Below are positions 28,311 to 37,484 of a DNA stretch of 64,000 nt, piece after piece. The stretch comes from Lacticaseibacillus jixianensis (GTDB taxonomy: Bacteria > Bacillota > Bacilli > Lactobacillales > Lactobacillaceae): positions 1 to 64,000 of the forward strand of contig NZ_RHOJ01000005.1 in assembly GCF_003946485.1 (NCBI RefSeq), given 5' to 3'. Made by a program: the position numbers and the translations under genes. Each line of letters starts with the position of its first letter. Positions within the stretch are counted from its first letter, which is position 1. The notes below the pieces were generated by a model, which had not been told where the DNA came from, did not search any database, and was given only the letters and a program-made list of their open reading frames with translations.

Positions 28311-28784
28311 ATGGCATTTGAAAAGCTTGGCAGCAAGTTCAGTGAGTTCTTCTCCATCGATCCGGATGAAGATGAAGGCGCAGAAACGCCAGTTCAAGAC
28401 GACGTCAAGGAAGAGAGCGTGCCAGCTTCTGGCGCGACCCGGCCGGCGAAGGCGAAGTATCGCGGCAACAAGGTCGTCGCCATGAACGAGCCGGCCGGCA
28501 AGACTGCCCGGATCGTGGTGTACGAGCCGCGCATCTATTCTGATGCTAAGGAGATCAGTAATCACCTGCTGAACAACAAAGCCGTGGTGGTTAACTTCGA
28601 TCAGATCAAAACTGAGGATGCAACGCGGATCGTCGATTTTCTCACGGGGACGGTGTTTGCCATCAACGGCGAAATTCGGCGGATCGGTGAAATGATCTTC
28701 CTCGTCACGCCCGCTAACTTCCAGATCGATGGCACGCTGGCGTCGACCTTGGGCACTGATGCTGATCTCAACATGACCAACTAG
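28311..28784 (+). CDS. sepF: Cell division protein SepF
   Basis: A 157-aa protein that bundles FtsZ and anchors it through an N-terminal amphipathic helix (MAFEKLGSKFSEFFSI). A variable acidic linker (about 20-60) precedes the conserved SepF domain, with VYEPRIYSDAKEI and VVVNFDQI. Directly after ftsZ, as in most Firmicutes. AGGAGG before ATG. Confidence 0.93.
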   Translation: MAFEKLGSKFSEFFSIDPDEDEGAETPVQDDVKEESVPASGATRPAKAKYRGNKVVAMNEPAGKTARIVVYEPRIYSDAKEISNHLLNNKAVVVNFDQIKTEDATRIVDFLTGTVFAINGEIRRIGEMIFLVTPANFQIDGTLASTLGTDADLNMTN

Positions 28785-28792
28785 GAGGACGT

Positions 28793-29077
28793 ATGGCGAC
28801 AGTTTTGTATTGGCTTTTCACAGTGATCAATTATGGCCTGTATTTCTACATGTTGGCCATGGTGGTCTACGTCTTAATGTCATGGTTCCCCGGAGCCTGG
28901 CAGTCGCGCTTCGGCCAGCTGCTGGGGCGGATCGTCGGCCCGTGGCTCAACCTTTTCCGCATCATCCCACCGATCTTAGGGATCGATTTTTCGCCGTTGA
29001 TCGCCTTTTTCGTTCTTGATCTGATTCGTTCTGGGCTGGGGACAATCTTCGGCGCGCTCCTCATGCGGGTGGCGTGA
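28793..29077 (+). CDS. ylmG: YggT/YlmG family membrane protein
   Basis: A 94-aa protein with two membrane helices (about 8-28 and 62-85) and the family region VLMSWFPG...LGRIVGPWLNLFRIIPP. The family is linked to division or membrane organisation by gene context; its biochemical role is unknown. AGGAGG overlaps the 8-nt gap after sepF; its stop lies 2 nt from the next ATG. Confidence 0.88.
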   Translation: MATVLYWLFTVINYGLYFYMLAMVVYVLMSWFPGAWQSRFGQLLGRIVGPWLNLFRIIPPILGIDFSPLIAFFVLDLIRSGLGTIFGALLMRVA

Positions 29078-29079
29078 TC

Positions 29080-29859
29080 ATGGACGCGATCTATCAACAT
29101 TTTCGCAAGGAAGAAGCGCCGCTGATCGATGAACTGGCCGATCAGATCAACACTGCGGCCACCGAGTACCGGCCGGTCCTGACCGACTTTCTCGACCCCA
29201 GGCAGATCCACATCGCCCGGGCGCTGACGGGGACAAATGGTGACATTAAGTGCCATGTCTTTGGCGGGTACATCGGGGCTGAGCGGGCGCGGGTCATTTT
29301 TGCCCCGGACTACTTCGCGCCTGACCTCATCGATTTCGAAATTGCGCCGCTGCTCATTCATTACCCCGAAAAGTTTGCCGAGCTCCATCACAGCCAGGTG
29401 CTTGGCACCGTGGCCAACGCGGGTATTCGGATGACCGCGTTCGGTGACATCATTACAGACGGGTCGGCTTGGCAGCTCTTCACCACCAAGACGATGAGCG
29501 AATGGGTCCAGGATAACATCACCAAGCTTGGTCGGATCACAGTGCGGCTTGAGCCCATTGGCCTGGACCAGGTCGTGACCCCGCAAAACGATTGGGAGCC
29601 AGCGGAAGTGTCCATGAGCAGTTTGCGCCTGGACAGCCTCGTTGGTCACGCCTTCAACATGTCGCGTGCGCGGGCCAAAGCCCTGATCGATTCAAGTAAG
29701 GTGCGGCTGAACTTCGAGCTGACGGATCGGCCGGACGCGGTCGTCGGCTCGGCAGATATTGTCTCGGTGCGCGGCTACGGCCGGATCCGGGTCAACACGG
29801 TGTTAGGCGTCAGTAAAAAAGGCAAGACCCGGGTCGCTGTCGACATTATTAAGAAATAG
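29080..29859 (+). CDS. ylmH: YlmH-type RNA-binding protein with S4 domain
   Basis: A 259-aa cytoplasmic protein: an N-terminal alpha/beta domain of the YlmH family and a C-terminal S4 RNA-binding domain (about 180-240; SSLRLDSLVGHAFNMSRARA). YlmH homologues bind tRNA/rRNA and are implicated in rescue of stalled large ribosomal subunits. The ATG at 29080 is preferred to a GTG at 29074 inside the ylmG stop region. Conserved between ylmG and divIVA. Confidence 0.88.
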   Translation: MDAIYQHFRKEEAPLIDELADQINTAATEYRPVLTDFLDPRQIHIARALTGTNGDIKCHVFGGYIGAERARVIFAPDYFAPDLIDFEIAPLLIHYPEKFAELHHSQVLGTVANAGIRMTAFGDIITDGSAWQLFTTKTMSEWVQDNITKLGRITVRLEPIGLDQVVTPQNDWEPAEVSMSSLRLDSLVGHAFNMSRARAKALIDSSKVRLNFELTDRPDAVVGSADIVSVRGYGRIRVNTVLGVSKKGKTRVAVDIIKK

Positions 29860-29874
29860 CTGGGAGGTTTCAAC

Positions 29875-30600
29875 ATGGCATTAAGTCCACTGGATATTCA
29901 TAACAAGGAATTTAATCACCGCATGCGCGGGCTCGACGAGGATCAGGTCAACGATTTTCTCGCTCAGATCATCAAGGATTACTCCGCTTCACTGAAGCAG
30001 AACGAAGAAATGGAAGGCCAGCTGAAGGAGCTTCAGGACAAGAACAAGTACTTTAACGACCTGAAGGACGCCTTGAACCAGTCGATCCTTGTCGCGCAGG
30101 AAGCCGCCGACAAGGTGAAGAAGAACGCCGATGCAGAGGCAGCGCTGATCCAGTCGAAGGCGGAAAAGACCTCTCAGGACATGCTGACATCCGCCACTGA
30201 AAAGGCCAACCAAATCGTTAAAGACGCTTCTGACAAGGCCAAGGCCATCACCGTGCAGACGGAGGATCTGAAGCGCCAGACCCGCGTCTTCCGGCAGCGG
30301 CTGCAGGTCATGCTGGAGTCGCAGCTTGAAGTCGTCAAGAGCCCGGAATGGAAAGAGCTGCTTGCCAGCACCACCGAGTCCGCCGAGTACCTTGATCCGG
30401 CGCAAACGCAGCAAAGTGATGCCCCTGACCTTGACAACCAGCCGGTAGATTCAGTACACTCAGAGGCAGCTGAGGATACTGATGGCGAAACGCGCTACAC
30501 CGAGATCGTTTTTCCAACCGATGAGCCCGAGTCGTCAGCGGCAGACAATTCGGCAGACGGCAGTAACGCCGGCCAGAATGTCGACGGTTCTCAAGAATAA
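29875..30600 (+). CDS. divIVA: Cell pole/septum marker DivIVA
   Basis: A 241-aa coiled-coil protein that recognises negative membrane curvature and recruits partners such as Min proteins. The N-terminal membrane-binding domain reads LSPLDIHNKEFNHRMRGLDE (residues 3-22), followed by long coiled coils (to about 165) and an acidic, low-complexity tail. GGGAGG before ATG. Last gene of the dcw operon; a TTGACA/TACACT pair at 30431-30460 inside it could serve the following T-box, but this is weak. Confidence 0.94.
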   Translation: MALSPLDIHNKEFNHRMRGLDEDQVNDFLAQIIKDYSASLKQNEEMEGQLKELQDKNKYFNDLKDALNQSILVAQEAADKVKKNADAEAALIQSKAEKTSQDMLTSATEKANQIVKDASDKAKAITVQTEDLKRQTRVFRQRLQVMLESQLEVVKSPEWKELLASTTESAEYLDPAQTQQSDAPDLDNQPVDSVHSEAAEDTDGETRYTEIVFPTDEPESSAADNSADGSNAGQNVDGSQE

Positions 30601-30820
30601 GACGCGAACACGCGTCGGTCAAAGGCACTTCGAGCAGCGAACCGGGGAGGGTGAAAGCCTGGTGCGAAGTCTTTGAGCGGTATCAGTTTGCGAGGGTCGA
30701 AGGTAACTTCGACGGGTGACCACCGTTATTCGGTCAACTAGAGGAAGCAAGTCATTTTGCTTTGAACTTAGGTGGTACCACGAGCACGCTCGTCCTATTG
30801 ACAGGACGGGTGTTTTTTTA
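30601..30820 (+). promoter_or_regulatory. T-box leader (Ile specifier) of ileS
   Basis: T-box core AGGTGGTACCACG at 30770-30782; terminator hairpin CGTCCT / AGGACG (about 30784-30812) followed by seven T. Stem I features AGCGAACC and GGTGAAAGCC (30636-30660) lead to ATC at 30682-30684, followed by A. ATC is an isoleucine codon, matching the downstream gene. The core differs from the usual GGTACCGCG by A for G (CACG). Confidence 0.9.
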
Positions 30821-30823
30821 TGC

Positions 30824-30948
30824 AAGGTGCGAAAGCCAGCGCTTTTAGCACGACACTTAGCCTAGCCTCGTGCTTTACTCGCACAGCGAGTGAAGTGCGA
30901 GGCGTAGCTAAGTGCTCGGGCGTTGCTGGCTGTAGCCCGATTAGGACC
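30824..30948. repeat. Structured repeat, unit 1 (125 bp)
   Basis: Begins with AAGGTGCGAA and ends with GCCCGATTAGGACC. Outer stem GCCAGCGC (30835-30842) with GCGTTGCTGGC (30920-30930); inner stems pair CACTTAGC with GCTAAGTG and GCCTCG...ACTCGC with GCGAGT...CGAGGC. Forms one long interrupted hairpin. Confidence 0.75.
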
Positions 30949-31118
30949 AAGGTGCGAAGGCGGGCGCATTTAGCGGGATGGGTAGCCTAGGGGTGAGCTT
31001 TGCCTGCGCAGCAGGTGAAGCTCGCACCGTAGCAGCTACCGCATGTCAGCTTGTACGCGCGATGCGCTACAAGCTGATCAAGCCACTCCCGCGTTGCCCG
31101 CCGCAGCCCGATTAGGCC
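30949..31118. repeat. Structured repeat, unit 2 (170 bp)
   Basis: Same borders as unit 1 (AAGGTGCGAA ... GCCCGATTAGGCC). Outer stem GGCGGGCGC (30959-30967) with GCGTTGCCCGCC (31091-31102). Inside are GGTAGC/GCTACC, a hairpin at 30992-31028 (GGTGAGCTTTGCCTGC with GCAGGTGAAGCTCGCACC) and a hairpin at 31047-31076, giving a multi-branched fold. Confidence 0.75.
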
Positions 31119-31161
31119 AAGGTGCGAAGGCGGGCGCTTTTAAGGGATGGGGCAGCCCGCC
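31119..31161. repeat. Structured repeat, unit 3 (truncated, 43 bp)
   Basis: Begins with the same AAGGTGCGAAGGCGGGCGC as unit 2 but is contracted: GGCGGGC (31129-31135) pairs directly with GCCCGCC (31155-31161). It looks like an internally deleted copy. The remaining 31162-31219 holds only the ileS ribosome-binding site. Confidence 0.65.
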
Positions 31162-31219
31162 AGCCGGCCAAGCGATAGACGTGAAAATTGATCAAAGCAG
31201 AACCAGAAAAGGAGCAGCC

Positions 31220-34006
31220 ATGAAAGTCAAAGACACACTGAACCTCGGTCACACCGATTTTAAGATGCGGGCGGGGCTGCCAACTAAGGAACCAAAGATG
31301 CAGGCGGCGTGGGAAGAAAACCACCTGTACGAGATGCGCCAGAAACTGAATGAGGGCAAGCCGGCCTTCATTCTGCATGATGGCCCTCCGTTTGCCAACG
31401 GGAACATCCACATGGGTCACGCCCTGAATAAGATCTCCAAGGACATCATCGTGCGCTACAAGTCGATGAACGGCTTCCGTGCGCCTTACGTTCCCGGCTG
31501 GGATACTCACGGCCTGCCAATCGAGCAGCAGCTCGCCAAAAAGGGCGTTCACCGCAAAGAAATGGCGATGGACGAGTACCGCGAGCTGTGCCGGCAGTTT
31601 GCGATGAAGGAGATCGAAAAGCAGCGCACCGATTTCAAGCGGCTGGGCGTGCTCGGCGATTGGGACCACCCGTACATCACCCTGCAGCCGAAGTTTGAAG
31701 AACAGGAGATCCGCGTCTTTGGGGCCATGGCCGAAAAAGGTTACATCTATCATGGGCTGAAGCCGGTTTACTGGTCCTGGTCTTCCGAGTCGACCCTGGC
31801 AGAAGCCGAAATCGAATACCATGACGTCAAGTCGCCGTCGATTTACGTCGCTTTCCCGGTCAAGGACGGCAAGGGCATCATCGGCACCGACACCAGCTTC
31901 ATTATTTGGACCACCACCCCGTGGACCATTCCGGCCAACCAGGGCATCGCGGTCAACCCACGCTTTGAGTACGCCCAGGTCGAAGCTGACGGCAAGAAGT
32001 ACGTCGTGGCGTCCGAACGCCTGCAGGTGGTCACGGAAGCGCTGGGCTGGTCCACTGTGTCCGTGCTGAAGACCTTCTCCGGCAAAGACATGGAGCGCAT
32101 GGTGGCCAAGCACCCGCTGTATGACCGCGACAGCCTTGTGATCCTCGGCGACCACGTGACCCTGGACTCAGGGACTGGCTTGGTCCACACCGCTCCTGGC
32201 CATGGTGAAGACGACTACAAGGCCGGCATGAACTACAATCTGCCAGTGGTCTCCGTTGTCGACGCGAAGGGCTTCATGACCAAGGACGCACCGGGCTTTG
32301 AAGGGGTGTTCTACGACAAGGCCAACCCGATGGTCACCAAGGCCCTGGAGGAAAAAGGCGCGCTGCTGAAGCTGGACTTCTTCACCCACTCGTACCCGCA
32401 CGATTGGCGGACCAAGAAGCCCGTCATTTTCCGGGCGACGACGCAGTGGTTTGCTTCCGTTGACGCCTTCCGCCAGCAGATCCTTGACGCCATCGATAAG
32501 GTTTCCTTCACCCCTGACTGGGGTAAGACCCGCCTGTACAACATGATCCGCGACCGCGGCGATTGGGTCATTTCACGCCAGCGGGCATGGGGCGTGCCGC
32601 TGCCGATCTTCTACGCGGAAGATGGCACCCCGATCCTGGAAAAGGAGACCATCGATCACGTGGCCGATCTGTTCGGCCAGTACGGCTCGATCGTCTGGTC
32701 CCAGCGCGAAGCGAAGGACCTGCTGCCGGATGGGTACACCAACGTGCACTCGCCAAATGGCAAGTTCACCAAGGAAACCGACATCATGGACGTGTGGTTT
32801 GATTCCGGCTCCAGCTGGGCCGGGGTGGCCGAAGCGCGCCCGGACCTTGAGTACCCGACCGACCTCTACCTGGAAGGTTCTGATCAGTACCGGGGCTGGT
32901 TTAACTCCAGCTTGATCACCAGCGTGGCGGTCAACGGGGTGGCCCCGTACAAGCAAGTGCTTTCCCAAGGTTTCACGCTTGACGGCGAAGGCCGCAAGAT
33001 GTCCAAGTCCCTGGGTAACACCATCGCCCCGGACAAGGTCGAGAACCAGTTTGGCGCCGAAATCATCCGGCTCTGGGCGGCAACCGTCGATTCATCATCG
33101 GACGTGCGCGTCTCGATGGACAATTTTGCCCAGACCTCTGAGGCCTACCGCAAGATCCGCAACACCCTGCGCTTCATGATCGCCAACACGGGCGACTTCG
33201 CTGCGCAAACCGACGCCGTGCCGTATGATCAGCTTGGCAGCGTGGATCAGTACATGATGGTCCGCCTGAATCAGGTGATCAAAACCGCGAAGGCGGCGTA
33301 TGACAAGTACGACTTTGCGACTGTGGAGAAGACGATCTCCAGCTTCCTGGTCAACGATTTGTCCGCGTTTTACCTTGATTTTGCCAAGGATGTTGTTTAC
33401 ATCGAGGCCGAAAAGAGCCTGGCCCGTCGCCGTATGCAGACGGTGATGTTCGAAGCGCTGCTGGACCTGACGAAGCTGTTGACGCCGATTCTGGCCCACA
33501 CGGCGGAAGAGATCTGGCCGTACCTGCACCAGCCGGAGCAGTACGCTGCGCTCAGCAACATGCCTGAGGCCCAAGACTTTGCGGGTCAAGATGACCTCAT
33601 CAAGCAGTGGTCCGCATTCATGAGCTTCCGCGCTGAGGTGCAAAAGAGCCTGGAAATGGCCCGTGACGCCAAGCTGATCGGTAAGTCGATGGAGGCGGCC
33701 GTGACGGTGTACCCACAGAATTCTGTGCGGACGCTGCTGGCAGGCCTTGACGCCAACGTGATGCAGCTGCTGATCACTAGCGGCTTCACTGTCGCCGCTG
33801 TCGGCGCCGCCGTCCCTGAAGGCGCCGTGCACTTTGACGATGCCGATATTCTCGTTGCGCACGCCGAGGGTGACGTGTGTCAGCGCTGCCGGATGACCAC
33901 CACTACGGTTGGCGCCGACGACCGCTTCCCAACGCTTTGCGCCCGCTGCGCAAAGATCGTGGCGGAGAATTTCCCGGAGGCCGTCCAGGACGGCTTTGAG
34001 GCCTAG
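31220..34006 (+). CDS. ileS: Isoleucyl-tRNA synthetase
   Basis: A 928-aa class I synthetase charging tRNA-Ile, with an editing domain for valine. HIGH motif HMGH at 64-67, KMSKS at 593-597 and a C-terminal zinc-finger with CQRC and CARC pairs. The ATG at 31220 has AAAGGAG 5 nt upstream and gives the family N-terminus ([10 protein letters not shown]). The open frame extends upstream to 31043 through the repeats, which is not coding. Expression depends on the Ile T-box, with about 340 bp of repeats in between. Confidence 0.97.
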   Translation: MKVKDTLNLGHTDFKMRAGLPTKEPKMQAAWEENHLYEMRQKLNEGKPAFILHDGPPFANGNIHMGHALNKISKDIIVRYKSMNGFRAPYVPGWDTHGLPIEQQLAKKGVHRKEMAMDEYRELCRQFAMKEIEKQRTDFKRLGVLGDWDHPYITLQPKFEEQEIRVFGAMAEKGYIYHGLKPVYWSWSSESTLAEAEIEYHDVKSPSIYVAFPVKDGKGIIGTDTSFIIWTTTPWTIPANQGIAVNPRFEYAQVEADGKKYVVASERLQVVTEALGWSTVSVLKTFSGKDMERMVAKHPLYDRDSLVILGDHVTLDSGTGLVHTAPGHGEDDYKAGMNYNLPVVSVVDAKGFMTKDAPGFEGVFYDKANPMVTKALEEKGALLKLDFFTHSYPHDWRTKKPVIFRATTQWFASVDAFRQQILDAIDKVSFTPDWGKTRLYNMIRDRGDWVISRQRAWGVPLPIFYAEDGTPILEKETIDHVADLFGQYGSIVWSQREAKDLLPDGYTNVHSPNGKFTKETDIMDVWFDSGSSWAGVAEARPDLEYPTDLYLEGSDQYRGWFNSSLITSVAVNGVAPYKQVLSQGFTLDGEGRKMSKSLGNTIAPDKVENQFGAEIIRLWAATVDSSSDVRVSMDNFAQTSEAYRKIRNTLRFMIANTGDFAAQTDAVPYDQLGSVDQYMMVRLNQVIKTAKAAYDKYDFATVEKTISSFLVNDLSAFYLDFAKDVVYIEAEKSLARRRMQTVMFEALLDLTKLLTPILAHTAEEIWPYLHQPEQYAALSNMPEAQDFAGQDDLIKQWSAFMSFRAEVQKSLEMARDAKLIGKSMEAAVTVYPQNSVRTLLAGLDANVMQLLITSGFTVAAVGAAVPEGAVHFDDADILVAHAEGDVCQRCRMTTTTVGADDRFPTLCARCAKIVAENFPEAVQDGFEA

Positions 34007-34008
34007 CC

Positions 34009-34236
34009 ATGGAAGGACGCGTGAGATTATTTAACGAGAAGCAGGGGTACGGGTTTATCGAACCTGATGACCCGGACCTGCCTAAGGATGTGTACGTGCA
34101 TTTTTCCGCCATCCTGGGCGGCGGCTTCAAGTCGCTGAAGGCAGGGCAAAAGGTGAAGTTCGTGATCATCGAAGGTGCCAAGGGGCCTCAGGCCGCTAAC
34201 GTCGAGATTCTTGAGGACTCCACGTACGGAAAGTGA
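34009..34236 (+). CDS. Cold-shock-domain small protein
   Basis: A 75-aa single cold-shock domain. RNP1 appears as KQGYGFIEP (residues 9-17; the usual K-G-F-G-F-I is altered to Q-G-Y-G-F-I) and RNP2 as VYVHFSA (28-34). It should bind single-stranded RNA/DNA. It begins 2 nt after the ileS stop and ends at a strong terminator, so it is cotranscribed with ileS, an unusual place for a Csp. The insertion DDPDLPKD lengthens the loop between the RNP motifs. Confidence 0.8.
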   Translation: MEGRVRLFNEKQGYGFIEPDDPDLPKDVYVHFSAILGGGFKSLKAGQKVKFVIIEGAKGPQAANVEILEDSTYGK

Positions 34237-34242
34237 ACCACC

Positions 34243-34286
34243 GCGCCAATCACGTCGCCAAACGGCTGCGTGATTGGTGCTTTTTG
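34243..34286 (+). terminator. Terminator of the ileS-csp unit
   Basis: Stem CCAATCACG / CGTGATTGG with flanking GC pairs, then five T. The stretch 34287-34503 that follows holds a -10-like TATAAT (34343-34348) and a leader without recognisable structure. Confidence 0.85.
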
Positions 34287-34503
34287 GTTCATGGCCCCAT
34301 CCCCGTTTGCGGCAAGCGGCGATTATTGATCCGCTGGTGACGTATAATGAGTAAATAAGTATGCCTTCGCAAGGAATGCTAAGCGGCGAAAGCTTTGCTG
34401 GTAATAACGGCAGTAGCCGGCGCGCTGGATTGGTCAGGTTTTCTGGACGCTTTAAGCAGTAGTCAGCGGACTAGTCAAATAAGGTAGGGGCAGGTGAGGG
34501 GAC

Positions 34504-35736
34504 ATGACAAATGATTTCTTACCGGTGATCGTTGGGACTGACATTAACGCGTATACGATGGCAATCTCTTTTCACCAAGAATACGGGATCACGCCGCAGC
34601 TCATTGGCCAGGCGCCACTTTCCTTTACCGAGTGGAGCAGCATTACCACTCAGATCGAGTATCACCAGGACCTGCGTGCTCCGGGCCGCTTTGTGCCCAT
34701 TCTGATGGACTTTGCCAAGCGCCACGCCGGCAAACCACTGCTATTGATTGGCACCAATGACGCGTACGTGCGGCTGATCGTTGAACACGCGGCACAACTT
34801 GGGCAGGCTTATCGCTTCAATTATCCAACGTTAGCGTTGCTGAATACGTTTCAGCATAAAAGCGACTTTTATCAGCTGTGTGATCAATGCGGGATCCCGC
34901 ACCCGGTCACCAAAACCGTCACTTGCACGCTTCCTGTCCCTCAGTTTGACGAGACCGGTCTTCGCTATCCGGTGATCGTTAAGCCCAATGATACCGTCAA
35001 GTACATGTACATGCAGTTTGCCGGCAAGGAAAAGGTGTTCAAGTGCGCTGACCAGGCCGCACTTGACCAGGTGTTGGGGCTGCTGGCCGAAAATGGCTAC
35101 CGCGAATCGGTGCTGGTTCAGGAGTACATTCCGGGCGGCGATGATGCGCTTTGGGACAGCGTGGTTTACGTGGATCGCAACCACCGGGCCGAAATGGTCA
35201 CACTCGCGCAGGTGGTGCTTCAAGAGCATGACCGCACCGCTATCGGCAATTACACCGCGCTGATCGCTCGCTTTGAGGCCGAACTGATGAACCAGCTGGC
35301 GGACTTTCTGGAAGCGGTCGGCTATACCGGTTACGCCAACTTCGACATGAAGCGTGATCCGCGCGACGGGCAGATCAAGATTTTTGAAGCTAACACACGC
35401 CAAGGCCGGGCCAGTTACTATATCACCGGGTTGGGACAGAATTTGGCACGTAACTTGGTCGATGATTGTATCAAAGGCGAGTGCAAACCGCGGGTCTTGG
35501 CCAAGGGCGACTTTCTTTACAGCATTGTGCCTAAGTATGTGCTGCATCATTTCGTGAAGTCGCCGGGGCTCCACCGGGAGATCGATCAGCTGATTGGCGC
35601 CAAACACTGGGTCAACCCGCTGTTTTACCCCGCTGATCTCAACGGCAAGCGCCGGCGTTTCCTGTTATTGCGCCAGCTGAATTATGTTCGCAAGTATTAC
35701 CGGAATCGCATTTTGACTAGCAGCCAAGGCAAATAA
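34504..35736 (+). CDS. ATP-grasp carboxylate-amine ligase, candidate D-aspartate ligase
   Basis: A 410-aa cytoplasmic ATP-grasp enzyme. The ATP-grasp core spans about residues 120-330, with VIVKPNDTVKYMYM, the ATP-binding loop VLVQEYIPGGDD and the metal-binding E-x-N in KIFEANTRQGR. This domain order and length fit the family of D-Asp ligase (Asl) that adds beta-linked D-Asp to the Lys of the stem peptide in lactobacilli and enterococci with D-Asx cross-bridges. The substrate is an inference; other ATP-grasp ligases share the core. Single gene with a strong terminator. Confidence 0.7.
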   Translation: MTNDFLPVIVGTDINAYTMAISFHQEYGITPQLIGQAPLSFTEWSSITTQIEYHQDLRAPGRFVPILMDFAKRHAGKPLLLIGTNDAYVRLIVEHAAQLGQAYRFNYPTLALLNTFQHKSDFYQLCDQCGIPHPVTKTVTCTLPVPQFDETGLRYPVIVKPNDTVKYMYMQFAGKEKVFKCADQAALDQVLGLLAENGYRESVLVQEYIPGGDDALWDSVVYVDRNHRAEMVTLAQVVLQEHDRTAIGNYTALIARFEAELMNQLADFLEAVGYTGYANFDMKRDPRDGQIKIFEANTRQGRASYYITGLGQNLARNLVDDCIKGECKPRVLAKGDFLYSIVPKYVLHHFVKSPGLHREIDQLIGAKHWVNPLFYPADLNGKRRRFLLLRQLNYVRKYYRNRILTSSQGK

Positions 35737-35782
35737 CGCCAACCAGACAGTTTTGATTTCCTGTCTGGTTGGCGCTTTGTCT
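35735..35782 (+). terminator. Terminator after the ATP-grasp gene
   Basis: Perfect 13-bp stem GCCAACCAGACAG / CTGTCTGGTTGGC with a T-rich tail. The following 35783-35881 holds nothing recognisable apart from a small CAGGGGC / GCCCCTG hairpin. Confidence 0.92.
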
Positions 35783-35881
35783 TTTCCGTTGGTGGCCGCA
35801 ATCAAGTTGACAGGGGCGCTGCCCCTGGATCCCGAGGGCTTGATTCTGGGTCAGATGCTTCTTCGTTCCTCTGCGCTTGGC

Positions 35882-37354
35882 TCAGGCTTTGGGCGCGAGT
35901 TTGGCCTCTTTGTGCTGGGCGTAGAAGTTCAGTGCCAGTGAAATCAGCATTAACGCTAAGGCCAGCAGCATGATGTTGTGCAGGCCACGATATAAGATTT
36001 GACGCATCATCGGCAGCAGGTGCTGGGGCAGGCTGGCGGCACTATTGGAATCACTCAGTTTGTTCATCATACTCATGGTGATGCCGGGGTGAGTGGCCAC
36101 GCCTTTTGCCAGCTGCTGGTTCATTAGCAGGCCGAAGATGGCCACGGTGAAGGTCTGGCTGAGCATGCGGATCAGGAAACTGAATGACGTGGCAACCGAA
36201 ACGTCCTGCTTTTCGGCGTCGACTTGGACCTTGACCTGCAGCTCGTTGAAGCAGGCGCCGTTGCCCCAGCCTTCAAACGCACCGGCGACGAGCAGCAGCC
36301 AAAACGGTGCGCGGACGTTCAGGACTGCCATCAGCACGAAACTGATGGTCAGCATCAAAATGTTAAACGTTAGCACCTGGTGCGGCGTGTAGCGGCGGCG
36401 CATCATTGGGACCGACTCCGAACCGGCGACATTGGTGAACGCCGCTGGGATCTGGGTGGCGCCGCCAAGCAGTGCCGTGGTGCCGAGCAGCCCCTGCGCC
36501 CACATCGGCGCGTAAGTCAGAAACGAGACAAAGGCGCCCCAGATCAGTGTGAACAGCAGAAAATCCATCACTAGGGGGAAATTGCGAAACAGCCGCAAGG
36601 GGATGACTGGGTCTTCAGCGTGCTTTTCAGCGTGCAGCAGCACCGCCATGGCCAAGACCGCCAGCACCACCAGGGCGAGGATGACCGGCAACTTGACCAT
36701 GCCGATCAGCTCAATGGCGCCCAGCAGGCTGACCAGGAGCACGACCAAGGCGAGGCTGCCGTGCACGTCCAGCGGTGCGTCGACGGCGGCAGCACGGGGC
36801 ACCTTGTAGTAAATTTGCACCAGCAGGATCGACAACAGGCCGATTGGCACGTTAATGTAGAAGATCCAGTGCCACGACAGCGTGTCGACCAGAAACCCGC
36901 CGACCAGCGGGCCGATGATGGTGGCAAAGCTGTAAAAGCCGGAGACCAGGCCCAGGGTCTTCATGCGGTCGCGGACGTTGGGGTACAGGTCCGCAAACAT
37001 GATGTAAGGCAGCGAGATCATCCCGCCGTTGCCGATGCCGGCGATCCCGCGCGTGATGATCAGCACCCAGATATTGGGTGACAGGCCTTGCAGCAGTGAG
37101 CCGATCACAAAGGTCAAGGCGGCAAGCTGGTAAGCAAACTTGTAGGCGGTCCGCTGGCCGAGCTTGCTCCACAGCAGGGTGGATACGGCGGTGCCAAGCA
37201 GGAATACGGCGACGATCCAGGCCATCAGCTGCAGCCCGTGCAGGTCCGCGATGATGGCAGGCAGCGCGGTGTTGACAATGGTGCTGTCGATCCCTGACAT
37301 CACGTTGGACAGCAGAAGCGCGATGGTGACGAGTCTGATGTTACTTTTCGACAT
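35882..37354 (-). CDS. MFS drug exporter, DHA2 (14-TMS) family
   Basis: A 490-aa major facilitator with about 14 helices, as in EmrB/QacA-type proton-coupled multidrug exporters. The first helix holds the family pattern MSGIDSTIVNTALPAI, and the motif A region and motif C-like GIAGIGNGGMIS follow. The ATG at 37354 gives the standard N-terminus and has GAGAGA about 10 nt upstream; ATG codons at 37363 or 37381 cannot be excluded. Substrate unknown. Lies in the same direction as the pstS-like gene but behind its terminator. Confidence 0.85.
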   Translation of the reverse strand: MSKSNIRLVTIALLLSNVMSGIDSTIVNTALPAIIADLHGLQLMAWIVAVFLLGTAVSTLLWSKLGQRTAYKFAYQLAALTFVIGSLLQGLSPNIWVLIITRGIAGIGNGGMISLPYIMFADLYPNVRDRMKTLGLVSGFYSFATIIGPLVGGFLVDTLSWHWIFYINVPIGLLSILLVQIYYKVPRAAAVDAPLDVHGSLALVVLLVSLLGAIELIGMVKLPVILALVVLAVLAMAVLLHAEKHAEDPVIPLRLFRNFPLVMDFLLFTLIWGAFVSFLTYAPMWAQGLLGTTALLGGATQIPAAFTNVAGSESVPMMRRRYTPHQVLTFNILMLTISFVLMAVLNVRAPFWLLLVAGAFEGWGNGACFNELQVKVQVDAEKQDVSVATSFSFLIRMLSQTFTVAIFGLLMNQQLAKGVATHPGITMSMMNKLSDSNSAASLPQHLLPMMRQILYRGLHNIMLLALALMLISLALNFYAQHKEAKLAPKA

Positions 37355-37442
37355 AAACGACATTCTCTCAATTAAAGTCATGAAAAATACATGCACAGAT
37401 AATCTTATGCTTTTCACGCCCCGGCGTCCATGCTGCTCGCAT

Positions 37443-37476
37443 GAAAAAAGCACTGGCCGCAAGGGTCAGTGCTTAG
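37443..37476 (-). terminator. Terminator of the pstS-like gene
   Basis: On the minus strand AAGCACTG-CC / GG-CAGTGCTT stem followed by six T. Confidence 0.85.
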
Positions 37477-37484
37477 TGAGTCAG

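Noticed and set aside
30824-31161. CRISPR array
   Set aside because: Only three units of unequal length, with internal palindromes and no uniform spacers or cas genes.
31043-31219. N-terminal extension of ileS
   Set aside because: It runs through the structured repeats and lacks an RBS; the family N-terminus and AAAGGAG point to the ATG at 31220.
34343-34503. Possible structured RNA or tRNA in the leader of the ATP-grasp gene
   Set aside because: No cloverleaf, T-loop or known riboswitch motif could be assembled.
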